From Sphagnum magellanicum (Eukaryota; Streptophyta; Sphagnopsida; Sphagnales; Sphagnaceae): 64,000 nt of DNA. Positions within the stretch are counted from its first letter, which is position 1, and each line of letters begins with the position of its first letter. The notes beneath the pieces were generated by a model that worked only from the letters and a program-made list of their open reading frames with translations, had not been told where the DNA came from and ran no database searches. A program made the position numbers and the translations under genes. The stretch is taken from contig CM038907.1 of NCBI GenBank assembly GCA_021904315.1, forward strand, positions 25,427,223 through 25,491,222. Direction: 5' to 3'. Below are positions 11,459 to 23,244 of the stretch, in pieces.

Positions 11459-14400
11459 ATTATTTGACCACAAGATGATGAACATTTGCCCTTAGTACAT
11501 TAGGAAGGAATTGTTGAGAATGTACCCCACCATCATAAAGTCTAAAGCTAAGGAGCTTACCAAGTTAAGGGAAAAACATGGGAAAACTTTACCAAACTAC
11601 TTGAAGCATTCAAATGAAGATGCGGCATAACATTCCCCCAAAAGGACAACACCACCAAAGAACTAGAAATAACCAATGGGGAAGCCCCTTGCAAGGCTCA
11701 TATTTCCTAAGGAAGAGATTTAATAATTAAGTAATGATGAAGATTTTTCATTTATTAGAACTACAAAAATAGGTAAGTTGGCTATGTACTTTCATTTTTA
11801 TATTTTGTTAATGTAATATGGGAGGTCACCTTTAAAAGTTTGTTATTAATTTTGCGATTTGCAAGTTTGGCTGCAAATCCTGTGGTTTTCAAAGAAACCA
11901 CCTCTACAAAAGGGTACATTGGATAATGGAAAAGGTCCTAGCAGGAAGAACAAATTAGATGCAAAATTTTCTTTGTTTTTTCATGCACCTTTACTGCAAA
12001 ATGGTGTACCACCTTTTAGCAAATCAAAAATTGAGGTGAAGGCGAGGTCAATTGCTAAAACTTTCAATGTGGAAAGTACTTATGAACTACCTCCTCCTCT
12101 TTTGGTAGTCAAGATCACTGGGCTTTACATTCTGCTATCAGAGATAGATATTGTCACGGACATGAAACTATTGGAAAAACCAAAAAACACTATGACATTT
12201 ATAATGAAACTAGAAACAAATGGCACTTTAGGCAACTTGCTTGTTTCAACATTTGGTCAATGGTATCTTTATCCACCAATGAGTATTCTACAACTCTTGT
12301 AGCTTTTTTGTTTTATCATTTGCTTTAGTTCTTTTAATTTTTTGCTTGTTGTTGCCCATCCCACAAGTTGGTGGAGGGATTGAAAGGACAACCCAAATTT
12401 CAAATGTTGTCAAACAATCCCTAAATGCATGGACATTTGGAGGGGGTGGAGAAAACACTATGCAAAGGTTCATTGAAATGAAATGCCTCCAAGAGTACCT
12501 ACAATATTTGCAACAGAAAAAAGAATATGATGCAAAATAAAGTGAATGTTGCAAAATCTTTAAAGAAGAAAAAAACATATTATGTTTTACATGAATTGAA
12601 AAAAATTGACCAACAATTGAAAGTTAATGAGGAGAGGTCAAAGTGGGGTTGGTCACCATTGTACCACCTATTGAAATGGTATCCTTTGGATTTTGGTCCT
12701 CAATGCCCATAGGAGCACACAAAAGCAAAACTGCATAACATCATGATTGAAGTGGAAAAGGAATCATAGTAGTTAGCATTGGATACATAGTGCCTGCACA
12801 TAGTTCGAACATTCAAATCGATTTGCAGATCTACATTTGGGAGACTACATCCACTTGCTCATGCAAACAAGGGATTAACTTTATGCAATATCCTACATTA
12901 TTGTCGTGAACAAAGACATTTTGTTAGGCTAACCATTGAAGTTCAAGATGTTCTTGACTTTGGTTTCCTATGGTTTCCCAAATTGTGCCAATGTCGGCAA
13001 GATATTACTCAATGTCGGCAAGATTTATTGGGGTTATTTGGATTTGATTTGCAAGTACAAAATCTAGTTGTTGAGAAGATCCAATGATTCATGTCCAAGA
13101 TTATTCATAAAGCAATTTTAGACTTATTCTATTTTGGAATGGCTAAGGAGTTGGAAGACATGTGGTGCAACACTAATGTTGGGTGTGATTGTACGCCAAT
13201 CCTGGACCAAATATTTGTTTCATTACCTTTCCACTTGCTATTTTTCTTGTAGATAGTTGCTTTAATAGAAATTTCACATAGAACATTGCTTCCAATATAA
13301 TTACCAAATCTATTTTTGATATGTTGAATCCAACATATGTTTATCATAGTGTGGAAACGCTCCACCTTGAACTAATGTTTCACCTAGTTTGCAAATGCTC
13401 CACCTTTGAACTAAACTTTTATGAACATGTGGTCAATGAAGCTTTGCTTGTGAGGAAGGACATTGATGTTGGTTGGATTTTTCTAGGAGTTCCAAGCATT
13501 CAAAATGACAGTGCCTTATTTGATAGGTAGAACAAATGCAAAATTGTCTTGGTAGATGTTATGGATTATCAAGTTCAAGCATTGTCTATGAAGCTTGGTT
13601 GAGTAAAAAAAGCCCTTGAGCCAACTCCAAAGGTCCCCATTGCCAGCGTCTTAATTGATAATGACACAACTATAGGCGCATCAAAATTCTTTATATATTT
13701 TTTAATGTTTTGAGATGCCAAAACATTGTGTACTTAAAGTTTGGATTTAAGCATGTAGGTTCTTTAGTTTTCACAATTCTATCTTTGACCTTTCGTACTT
13801 GCTCCATCTTATGCAGATGGTACCAAAACATCAACAAAACTTTAGAATGAAAAAGTTCTTGTGCAGCAATGCATCCGTTCTAACAAGTCTTCCCATGGCT
13901 AACTCACTTGCAAAAATGAAATTGCACAAGCTTATGGGTTGGATTTATTTGTCAGGGCAACCTTTGGTGATAGCCCTAAGTGAGACCATAAACTTGATGA
14001 TCACGTTGACTTACAGTTATATGTCACCCGAGTCCTACAACACCCATCCTATCAAGTTCCTTATTAGCAGCCCATGCTGGTTTCAAGAGAACATTGTCCT
14101 TATCTCTTGGGTTACGGCCTCTAAGGTGGTCTTCACACAACGTTATCAGACCAATCCAAATTTGAATGACATATCTTCCCAAGATAGGCACTTATTTGAG
14201 CCGACTAGTTCCTATCATGCCCTGACTCATGATAACAATCCCAGTGTGGTCGCTTCATCTCCCACCATTGTGACAAATTATGGGAAATAGCAAGTAGATG
14301 ATGGATTTCAAATGAAAGATTCCTCAAGTCCTAGAAAACAAATGTAAGTACTATCACAACTTCAAACAATAGTACTTCAAGCTTATAAATTTGGTTTTCA

Positions 14401-14670
14401 TTAGTTATAAGTATGTTACAGAAAACATGTTTAGTTCAAATCAACATCTACCAATTCAATTGTGTCAAGACAATAAATTGCCGAAGTTTATGATTCAAAT
14501 ATAGCTCCATTTGAGTTTCATATTCCAAATATGAAATATTTGTGTTGTCTATTTTCCTTATTGCAAACATTTTACATGGGCAAAACATGCTAAAGGTTAT
14601 ACATCTAGGAAAATAATAATCCTAGAGTTAGATATTCTACTCAATAACACTGGTTGTTATTATAAATTAA
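11459..14670 (+). pseudogene. Middle part of the decayed Ulp1-bearing element
   Basis: Several + strand frames have coding-like composition but no domain I recognise: 11859-12302 (147 codons), 12346-12540, 12527-12712, 13321-13530 and 13799-14290 (163 codons). They are interrupted by stops and frame changes. Their common strand and the Ulp1-like end downstream suggest one eroded multi-domain open frame of a transposon. No function is assigned. The segment begins directly at the right flank of the CACTA insertion. Confidence 0.35.
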
Positions 14671-14681
14671 CAATAATAGTT

Positions 14682-15319
14682 GTGGATTTCATTACCAACA
14701 GAGGTGGGACCAATAAATCTACAGTGGAGTTTGTCATATCAGGTGATTATTTGAAATTAAAAATTGATGTTGATCTCTTTTTGCTAGACAACACTACTGG
14801 GTACATGTCTACAGATGCATTGGATTTCTTTAAACTGTGGTATACACACAACCATATGTCATAAACAAAATCATATATCACCCATCTTCATATGTGGGAT
14901 ATGGTGAAAAATTGGGCAAAAGAAAAAGGGGAGTTAGAGGATAGTGTGTTGGATTTTGTGAGGAAGAAATTCAAAGTGCTTTCCAATGTTCAAGAGGTCT
15001 TAGTCCCTATTCAATATGCTAGCCATTAAAGTGTAATTGTAATGATGTGCTTCCCATTTTATGCTACGACCTTCTCAAGATTGTCAACATTTTCCAATCT
15101 ATAAGTATGCACCGTTTTTTTGCAAAAATGTGGGCTATTGCATTAGGTAAATTATCAAGGACACTTGAATGGAAACGAGTAGTATCAAAAAACAATTGGG
15201 TGTGGCTTGATGGACCACAACAACCATTTAATTGGGAGTGTGGGTTTTATGTCGTGAAATTCATGACTGAATATGTCAGCAACATGTATCAAAAAAATGC
15301 ACCTAACATCAAGGTGTAG
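14682..15319 (+). pseudogene. Ulp1/SENP-type cysteine protease relic (transposon-borne)
   Basis: Read across frame changes, the hallmarks of the C48 (Ulp1) peptidase fold appear in order. First comes a segment resembling the start of the fold (YMSTDALDFF). Next is VLVPIQYASH followed by a stop where Trp is expected, so the catalytic His is present. Then LCYDLL carries a candidate catalytic Asp. Finally QQPFNWECGFYVVKFM carries the oxyanion Gln and the catalytic Cys in the typical Q..N..(D/E)CG(F/V)YV context. At least one stop and one frameshift break it. In plants such domains are often carried by Mutator-like and some CACTA elements, so I read this as a transposon gene, not a host SUMO protease. 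The 3' end is the stop at 15317-15319. Confidence 0.7.
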
Positions 15320-16600
15320 TTACCCTTACTCAACCCACAAAAGTTTTTGTTGTAATTGTGTACAAGATTATTTACATCTTGAATCTTGTAATTGTTTGCT
15401 AGTTGTAAGTGACACCAACTTGGTTTTCAAGGGATGATGCAATTGTAGTGCGTTTGATTCTAGTGAATGCAATATTACAGATGTTGTGAATGTCAAATTT
15501 TACAAACATAGGTTGGGTTGTTGACTTGGAGATGTAATTAGTGGTGGGGGATCAACATCAACATAGTTTGTCAGTGTATCAACATCTCGTACAAGCAGCA
15601 AAACCAAGAACTTGGCATCTTATGTTAGTTAATGTTTAACAAAAAAACATTAAGTTTGAGATGAATTTGTAGCAGCAATTAGACTATAGTGGGATATTGT
15701 TTTATATGGGAATGGTATAGTGTGTTCTATATGTTTGGAAAGAACTTCCAATAACTAGATGTGCTTTAGGGTTAATGTTAAAGATTATGAAAGTTGATGG
15801 GTTTGGAAAGGTTTAGCACATGTTAATAGATACTGAATCCATGCAAATCTATAGCTAGACAAAATGCAATTTGTATTGTGTTACAATTTAACATTTCTTT
15901 GTATTTTTACATCTGCAAAATATTGTGTGATAACAATGTTATTATAATCCAAGGGAAAGTGGAATTCTAAGGGGTGCATCCCATTTTGGTAGTTTGGGTT
16001 GAATTGGAAATTCCGGTAGGTGTTTAGGTGTTAATTTTTTTTTGGCATTGCTGCTCATACATCTTGTAATGAATTTTTTTATCATGTAGTTCCCATTATT
16101 TCCATAAGTTGTAATGTAGCAATATGTAGAATGTCACTTGATCATTTATTAGTCATGAATATAAGGGTTCACAGACCAGCATGTTTGCAATGGTGTCTTG
16201 GATCAATCATTGCAAGTTATAAATACAATTGTCATAAAACAATGTTCTGTAACATGCATATCATTAAAACACCCAGGCGATGGTATGGAGTCCCACTGAA
16301 CAATACATAAACAATAACAAAAAATACGGCCTAAATGAAAATTGTAATGTAGGTACACAAAATATTAATAACTTATCTATACCCACATTTGGTATCTTGG
16401 ATTCCCTTGGCATCTAAATGCGCATGTGCCTAGTTGCTCTATCCTTTAAGTGATTTTGTTTTTGAACATGGGGTCATACTATTCCTCTATGTTGTCTAAT
16501 TGTGTTGTCACTAGGAGCAGATGGAAACAAAGGGTTTACATTTGGGTGTTCAAGACCAACAATCCCCCTAGTTATCATGTCTTGTTGTTTGCCCTTCAAC
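15320..16600. other. Spacer between Ulp1 relic and MULE relic, no gene seen
   Basis: AT-rich sequence with no long open frame on either strand. It separates two convergent transposon relics, the Ulp1 type on + and the transposase type on -, and could be the shared middle of a single element. Confidence 0.5.
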
Positions 16601-16860
16601 ACATTCAATCTTGAGAGTAAGTGTGGTTGCAACGCTGGAATTTCATTGGCAATGGATTAAATACCCGGTCAATGAGTTCCCCTAGGTCAGCATATTTGAC
16701 TTGGGCAATAATGGTTGTCATCTCTAAGATACCAATGTCTTCATTATTTGGGTCAATGTCAAGTTGTTGATCAGGTAGGTCATCACAAACCATGTGTCTA
16801 GTTGCAGGAAGACACTTGTTTACTCCATGGAATGTGCCCATATCCCTAACAATGGCACCA

Positions 16861-18260
16861 TCAGGAATGTTGTAGCATTTTGAATACCTTCATGACATGT
16901 TTGCATGCAATCCCCTGTTTTGCAAATGGGTAATCACATTGTGGCCATTCAAATGATGGAGTGTGAATGGTCCATACTTTGGGTGTGTGATTGATGGATG
17001 CAACATATGTAATGTCCTCCCCATTAGGACATAACAAGACATTGGAATCTAGAATATCTTGTGCCCTTAGCATTGTTGAGGCAACAATGCCTTCTTGTTT
17101 CTTGTTTTTCACATACCCAAAAAGCTTGCACTTCACACCATACCAGTAGTGAGTAAGAGCATCTTCAACAAGATGAAAAATTAGCCAATTGAATCTACAT
17201 CCAGTAAACCATTCTCTAAATGACATGAGGATTCGTTTCATGTTATTATGGAATGATTCCACAACCGCATTTGTGTCCTACCTTGCATGTGGAATGTTGC
17301 AATTGCCAACACACCACATTGCCACCTTATGCATCCAATGGTTTTTAAGATATTCAATGAATCGAGGTGCATTGGGGTATTTGGTTGCCATGATGTCTAT
17401 TTGTAGTTGCACCCACAAAATAGGATCATGATCCAGTGGACAAGTTCTTGAATACATTATCTAGCCTAAAGTAGATAATACTTTTGTTCGATCTTCTACT
17501 ATTGGAATTTTTTTTACATCATTTTCTACCCATGCTTTGCACACATGTCACAAACATTAAAAAAAATTGGCCCTTGGCCAAACATTGCTGCATGGGAAAA
17601 CATCATTTATAGAAATTAGTTCTTCCAATAGTCTAATAAAGTCTTTGTGGATGTCAAGCAAACATGAAATAAAACATGTTTTGACGAAAATTAATGTTTT
17701 GCAAAACAAACATAGTTTGTGCCAAAATATGATGTGCAACAAAGAATGATTTGCCAAACTATTTGGTTTTGTAACAAAGTATGCATTACAATACACAAGT
17801 AATAAACATGGAATTATATGTAGATTTAGGGAAATCAAACCTCAACACATTGATTTCAACTTGATCATTGTCAACAAGGATAACATTAGGCATTCAATTT
17901 CTTGGCATATGTTTTGATAGTGTTCGAAAAACTGGGTCAAGGTCATTTTTTTGACTTTTGCCAATGATAATGAATGCAATTAGTATCCCATTTTGCCATT
18001 CATCAAACACCACTAGGGTGTATAAAAGGTAATGCAAATAACATAACACTAACATTAGTGACAATGTTGTGGAACATATTAATTATGTGGCACTTCATAC
18101 AATAGCAAAAAACGCATACCCTATTTTGATTAGTGCCAAATGTTGCATCAAAAAATACTGCATTTCCATGCCCAAAATTTTGATGCGTCCCCAAGCTCCT
18201 TGATAGATTCAAATGTGAGTCTGAAATGAGAACAACGGAAGAGCAAAGAATTGGGGCACG
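16861..18260 (-). pseudogene. Mutator-like (MULE) transposase relic with SWIM-like finger
   Basis: Read on the - strand from 18260 down: HGNAVFFDATFGTNQNR carries the first catalytic Asp of a MULE DDE domain. Further on, QNGILIAFIIIGKSQKNDLD leads to an in-frame stop where Trp is expected (KHMPRN then stop), and then to ILVDNDQVEINVL with a candidate second Asp. After that come TNAVVESFHNNMKRILMSF and DALTHYWYGVKCKLFG, typical of plant SWIM-type MULE proteins. Near the C-terminus, QCDYPFAKQGIACKHVMKV resembles a SWIM finger (CxCx..CxH), but its second Cys is Tyr. The longest intact stretch is 16861-17262 (133 codons). Stops and frame changes make it a pseudogene. A further short frame at 16605-16841 may be its tail. 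Confidence 0.75.
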
Positions 18261-18279
18261 CTCCCTGGTTCGCAACATT

Positions 18280-19105
18280 TTGGGGGTAGAAGGGTGTGCT
18301 GGAATTCTGGGATGGGACTAAGAAAAATGACAAGCAATTAATCATTCACATGGATTTGCACAAAACCAAACAACAAGTTAGTTAATGCATAGTTGGAGCA
18401 CTTTTAGTGCTAGGACAAGCCACGGGCAAACTCGGACTCACAAAAGTCACCACAGCCCGAATTTGGGAGAAACCACCACCTTCCCCCTTATAATATACTT
18501 TGTGTCTCTCCACCAGGCCCACATCTAAATGACATTTTGTTTCGGGACTCCCATTTAGACTCCCAAATGGGAATCCTGAAATTCCCACAGTTGGGACTTT
18601 CGCAACTTTGGAGCTTCATAACTTTGTGTGTAGACCTTCGATTGAAATGAAATTTTAAGCAAAGTTATAGCCCTTGTTGAAAGCTATAAAATAGTATGTC
18701 GCACGTCACCTACATGCAAGGAAAATCGGGTCGATTCCCTACTTTTAGTTGTCAAGAGTCAAATTGTCAATTTGATTCCCGACCTTTCTTTTGACCATAA
18801 CTTGTGTTTTAGATATCCAAATGGGTCATGCAAGCCCATTTTAGACATTTAAATTTCAATAAATTTCTAATGATATAAAGATATTTTCAATCCAAAGGGT
18901 TTTGATCGCTGCATTTGCCCTTTGAAAATTCGGGAGTCCATTGGGACTCCAACTCCCAAAATGAGAGTTCATTTAGGAGTGTGAAGGTTCATTCCCTCAC
19001 ACTCTTTTGCACTTTCGGGAGCATGAGATGTGACCATTGGGCTTCCTTCTTGGCCTGCAACCTTGCAAGCCTTTGCCTTGGTCGTGACCCCAATGCTAGG
19101 GTTAC
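18280..19105. other. GC-richer insert between two MULE fragments, nothing identified
   Basis: The segment differs from its surroundings in composition. It contains near-repeats of the GGGACTCCCATT kind around 18545-18575 and 18930-18960, some of them locally palindromic. No protein match is recognised. Because MULE-derived sequence occurs on both sides, it may be part of a second element or an insertion, such as a solo terminal repeat. Confidence 0.35.
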
Positions 19106-19165
19106 GATATATGTGGCATTTCATACAATGGCAAAAAATTCATACCCTGTTTTGATTAATCTAAA
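19105..19165 (-). pseudogene. Second short copy of the MULE transposase segment
   Basis: About 50 bp beginning TATGTGGCATTTCATACAAT is nearly identical to 18066-18134 of the main MULE relic, the part just after the DATFGTN block on the - strand. The two copies are in the same orientation, about 1.04 kb apart. Confidence 0.6.
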
Positions 19166-19189
19166 ATAGATCTTCCCATTTCAACCAAG

Positions 19190-20930
19190 ATCGTGTTGAA
19201 AGTCACCAATGACTATTTATTTTAGGTGATTAAGGTGCGGGAAGTTGTTATTTAAAATACTTTTCAACTTGTAATATTCATGGAAAGCCTTTGATATAAA
19301 CTTTCATATGTTATCATTCATAAGTTTTTGGATTTCTTTGTTTTCGTCATTACTTGAAATTTTGAACTTTTTCAATTCATTTGATTTTTGCTTAAAAATA
19401 AATCCACACCATCCTTGACTTTCATCAATAGAAGTCATGCATTAACATGTTCCACCAATTAAAATAGTCTTCATGGGTCCACACAGGTTTGTATGCATCA
19501 TGTCAAGCTTTTGGTGTTTGGTCATTTGAAAAATGAAAGTTTTTTTAGAAAATATTTTTACACTACTTGCCTACCACATAATCTGCACAACTTTCAAAAT
19601 GATTTTAATAAATACATGCAACCATTTTAGTGACTTGATTCCTTTGCTTGAATGACTTCAAATTTTGTTCTCCCAAATGCCCATACCTTTCATGCCAAAG
19701 CTTCAAGTTATTTGTTGTCTTCGAACATTCTCAATTATTACTTGACCACCCTCAACTAGTAAATCAAAATAACTTGTAAACAAAACAACTTCTATAACAA
19801 ATTCTCTTTAATAACCTTAGCACTTTGATGACATCATCATCATCATTATAAATTATGTTTTCAACCTTCTAAAACTACACTTTTAGATTGTAAGAATAAC
19901 TTTGTTCAATGAAAATGAATTCTTAAATATTAGTCCAAGAATGTAAAAGACTTCTATGCAACCAATTTAACCACATTATCTATTCCTCATGTTTAGAAGC
20001 ACATTTCCCTTCCATGTATTACATTTTGAATAGAATCATGTCCCATATATATATCATCTTTTTAAAAATAATTTCATAACTTATGAAGATGTTGAGTTGT
20101 TCCATTATCAATGAACCAATCCCCTTCATTGCATTATTGGTTGTTGCATGGAAGGCTTACTCTCCAATATGAGTGAAGACAACACTTGATTTGTTCTTCA
20201 AGTTGGCAACTTTCTACCTACAATCTTTAGTGCAATGATCTATTTTTTGCAATAGTTACAAACATCTCACTTCTTGTTACCTCTAGGAGATTGCTTCACA
20301 TTAAGCTTTTGTTGAGAAATAAAAGCTAATTGTGCATTGTTACTAGTTCCCTCATTCTCCACTTTCTTGAACTCATCATGGAGGACCCTTGCTACAACCA
20401 AATCAATGATTAGATTGTCAAATGGCAACTCCAATGCAACAATCAAATGATTTTAGGACTCAAGAAGGCTAGAAAGTAGAACCATAACAATGCCACTATC
20501 CTCAACCTTTACACTAAGTGCTTGCAATTGATATGCCATAGCTTTCACCTTCTTAATGTGTTGCAACATGCTGTCAATAGAAGCAAACTTCAAAGTAAAT
20601 AGGCTGCATCTTAAAAACAATTTATTTGCTAAAGCTTCTGTCTCATAATGATTCAATAGGTAGTACATGTCTCTTTTGTATTCTTGCAAGAAAACACATT
20701 GGACACTAATTCCTCTTGTCAACATTGTATGACAAAAGATCTGGCTTTCCAATCTCTGTTAGTAAACTCAGGATCTCCCTTCCCACTACGCCTCTCCTCC
20801 TCTCTAGAGATGATGCTCCATGTCTTTGTCCTCTGAGAACACTTGCATCTTAAACTTCCATAGGTAAAAGTTTTCACCACCAAATCTTGTGATTTTAGAT
20901 GGCATCCCATGTGGGCCCATTATCAGTCAA
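19190..20930 (-). pseudogene. Copia-type LTR retrotransposon gag-pol relic
   Basis: The longest intact part, 20453-20752 on the - strand, reads like a Copia gag: ALANKLFLRCSLFTLKF, then MLQHIKKVKAMAYQL, then VKVEDSGIVMVLLSSL. That is the usual order of plant UBN2/gag-polypeptide proteins. Upstream (20719-20910) is an N-terminal WK-rich piece in another frame. Downstream, with many stops, I can follow a CNYCKK zinc-knuckle scrap near 20270, a protease-like scrap, and a GAG-pre-integrase/integrase-like stretch to about 19200. No LTRs or primer-binding site were identified. It is old and inactive. Confidence 0.65.
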
Positions 20931-22421
20931 GAGAAGATTCCATAACTTCACAGACAACCACTTAGACTAAATTTCAAGAATGCATTCCCTGTGAATCAAG
21001 GAGTTACAACTGTAAGTCTAGAGAGAGACTTGCACATGAAAGAGTTGAGCATGAGAGTCCTTTCACTGAAATATAGATACTTCACTTTGTAATAATCCTT
21101 GTATTTGTATAAAAACTTCTCATAAAATCATAGGACAATCTAGGGGATTAATGTCTGAAAAGTAATTGAACCACTTTCTCATGAGTCACTATTGACTCAT
21201 AAATCTGACACAACTCAACATGACTTTTTTTCCGTGTGCAGGTGTTGGTGAGGGAAACAACTCAGAGATCATTCTCCCGTTTCATCACAAACTTGTGTCG
21301 TATCATTGGCAGTGTCTTTATAGTATGCACCCTCACCTTGGATGTCTCTGACAAGTACTAGTCCTGTGCTACAGCTGCTATTGTGTTGTAGCATGGTGCA
21401 CAAACGAAGATTGTAGGCTTTGACATCACATTTCCCAAGGAAAGTTGCATGCTTGTATCACAACTGCATTTCATTCCAATGGAACTGCAATTGGTCTCCA
21501 AAATAGCAACCTTTTGCAGGTCACTGGAATCATCAATGTATGCTGTTATACAGTGCAATTTGGATGGTTAAGAAGGTAGAGCTTAGCAAACAGTTTCAAC
21601 AATTCATAAGGAGCAGGCATGGCAAAATCATCACTTTGCTACAAAAAGGTTCCTAAAATAGGATAGTATTCTGCTTTCACAATTGACTTAAATTATCATT
21701 TTCCCATAAGTAAAATTCCACAACAAGATGCATTAGAATGACAAATAAACCCTAAACCCGTATGGTGGTTCAAGAGACTCAACTGTCAAAAGGAAAGCAT
21801 TGGGTGAAGAGTTTGAGATTTGTTGTAGTTCTACAACACTTGCTTTATTTCCACTAAATTAGATCAAGAGTGTTGGAAGCACACTGTTGGGTACTACAAA
21901 AAAACAGTGTAGTCAAGACAGAGGAGTGCTCACATGATGCATTTCAATGCATGTTTGAAATGTGTTGCCAGAAAGCTTTTCTAAAGCAAAATGATATACT
22001 TTGAGATTGCATTGCTACAAGTATGAAGACAGCACAATACCTTGTATATTCTCAATTAATGGAGTCATGCTTCAACTCTTTTGACTTCTTGAGTTTTTTA
22101 CCATGGTGCACTGAACTCATCTTGCACCATGGCAAGTGCAATAATTACCTGCACATGCGGCAGCATTGCCACAGGAAGTTAGAATGGACTAAATTCTCTT
22201 TGTGTTGCATGCATGCTTGCTTAGAGAGCAATGCCTTACTGATCTTTGTAGTTACAAATCTTAAGAAAATTGCTGCCGCCTATCAATCCCTAATCAGACC
22301 AACATGAACAGGAACAAAAAAATGGTTTGGCAATTGCCAATGCACTTTTTGTTTTCAATACAGATGCAGAGGCAAAAGAATCTGGCTGCCGTCCACAAAT
22401 GTACCTGGGTGTGCTGCTCAT
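20931..22421. other. Intergenic, no gene assigned
   Basis: Mixed composition. Open frames at 21358-21558 (-) and 22023-22307 (+) have no recognisable motif. Part of this may be the leader or flanking sequence of the Copia relic on its left. Confidence 0.4.
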
Positions 22422-23244
22422 GTGGTCATTGCTGATTGCACACTGACTCCACCCATATCCTCAAAACAGCAACAAGGTTCAAGAGCTGGTCCTCTATACA
22501 AGCTGCAAAATTCAAACCCTATCTCTGACATGACACCCAGAAGGCCCAAGGGCTGGTCTCAGTCCAGCAATACAAGCTGCAATTCAAACCCTAAATATTT
22601 CGGGTATGACACCGGCCATCTGAAATCTTCCACCACCAGGAATCTGAATCTGAATCTGAATTCTTCCACCCACCAGGAATCTGAATCTGAATTGTTTCCT
22701 GGACAAGGAATTTCAGTTACAGAGACAAACTGGTTTCCAGTAGAAGGATTGGGTCTGGAGCCAGAGATTCATTCCACACTCTGTGTAATTTTTGTTGTTG
22801 TGTATACAAATTGCTCAAGGAGAAAGAAAGCAAAAAACATGAAGGAATTTGGATTGTAAGTGTCTGGACAGAAGAGACTATAAAACCCAAGTAAGAATTT
22901 TGCTGAAGGGAAATAAAATAGAGGTTGATAGAGAAAAAGGCCCTGCTTTGCTTGCTTCCCAGCTGCAACAGATTCTTGCTAGTTCAGTCATTGTGAGGAA
23001 GAAGAGAAGGAGGAGGAAGAAGCCTGACTCTGAAAGCAGAAAACAGCAGCCTGAAAGCTCTTGCTAGAAGATGAAGAGGTACACAGCAAAGCATGTCCCA
23101 CACCTCTGATCTTCCCAGAACTTCAGGGTTGCAGGCCAGCACCTGACAGAATTCCACTGCCCAACCTGCAAACTCCAGAAGCAAAGCTCCATTGAACACC
23201 ATCATACTCTTCTCTTCCTTCCTTTCGCCGTCTGCTTCACCAAA
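22422..23244 (+). other. Upstream region of the TRM10 gene
   Basis: Composition becomes more GC-rich toward the gene. There is a 145-codon open frame at 22422-22859 containing two short AATCTG repeats (about 22643-22692), with no recognisable product. From 22980 the DNA is purine-rich (GAAGAAGAGAAGGAGGAGG), which suits a 5' UTR or leader. I could not place a transcription start. Confidence 0.4.

Noticed and set aside
22422..22859. 145-codon + strand frame upstream of TRM10, considered as a first exon or separate gene
   Set aside because: No recognisable motif, it contains an AATCTG short repeat, and I could not find a donor that joins it in frame to the TRM10 exon with support.
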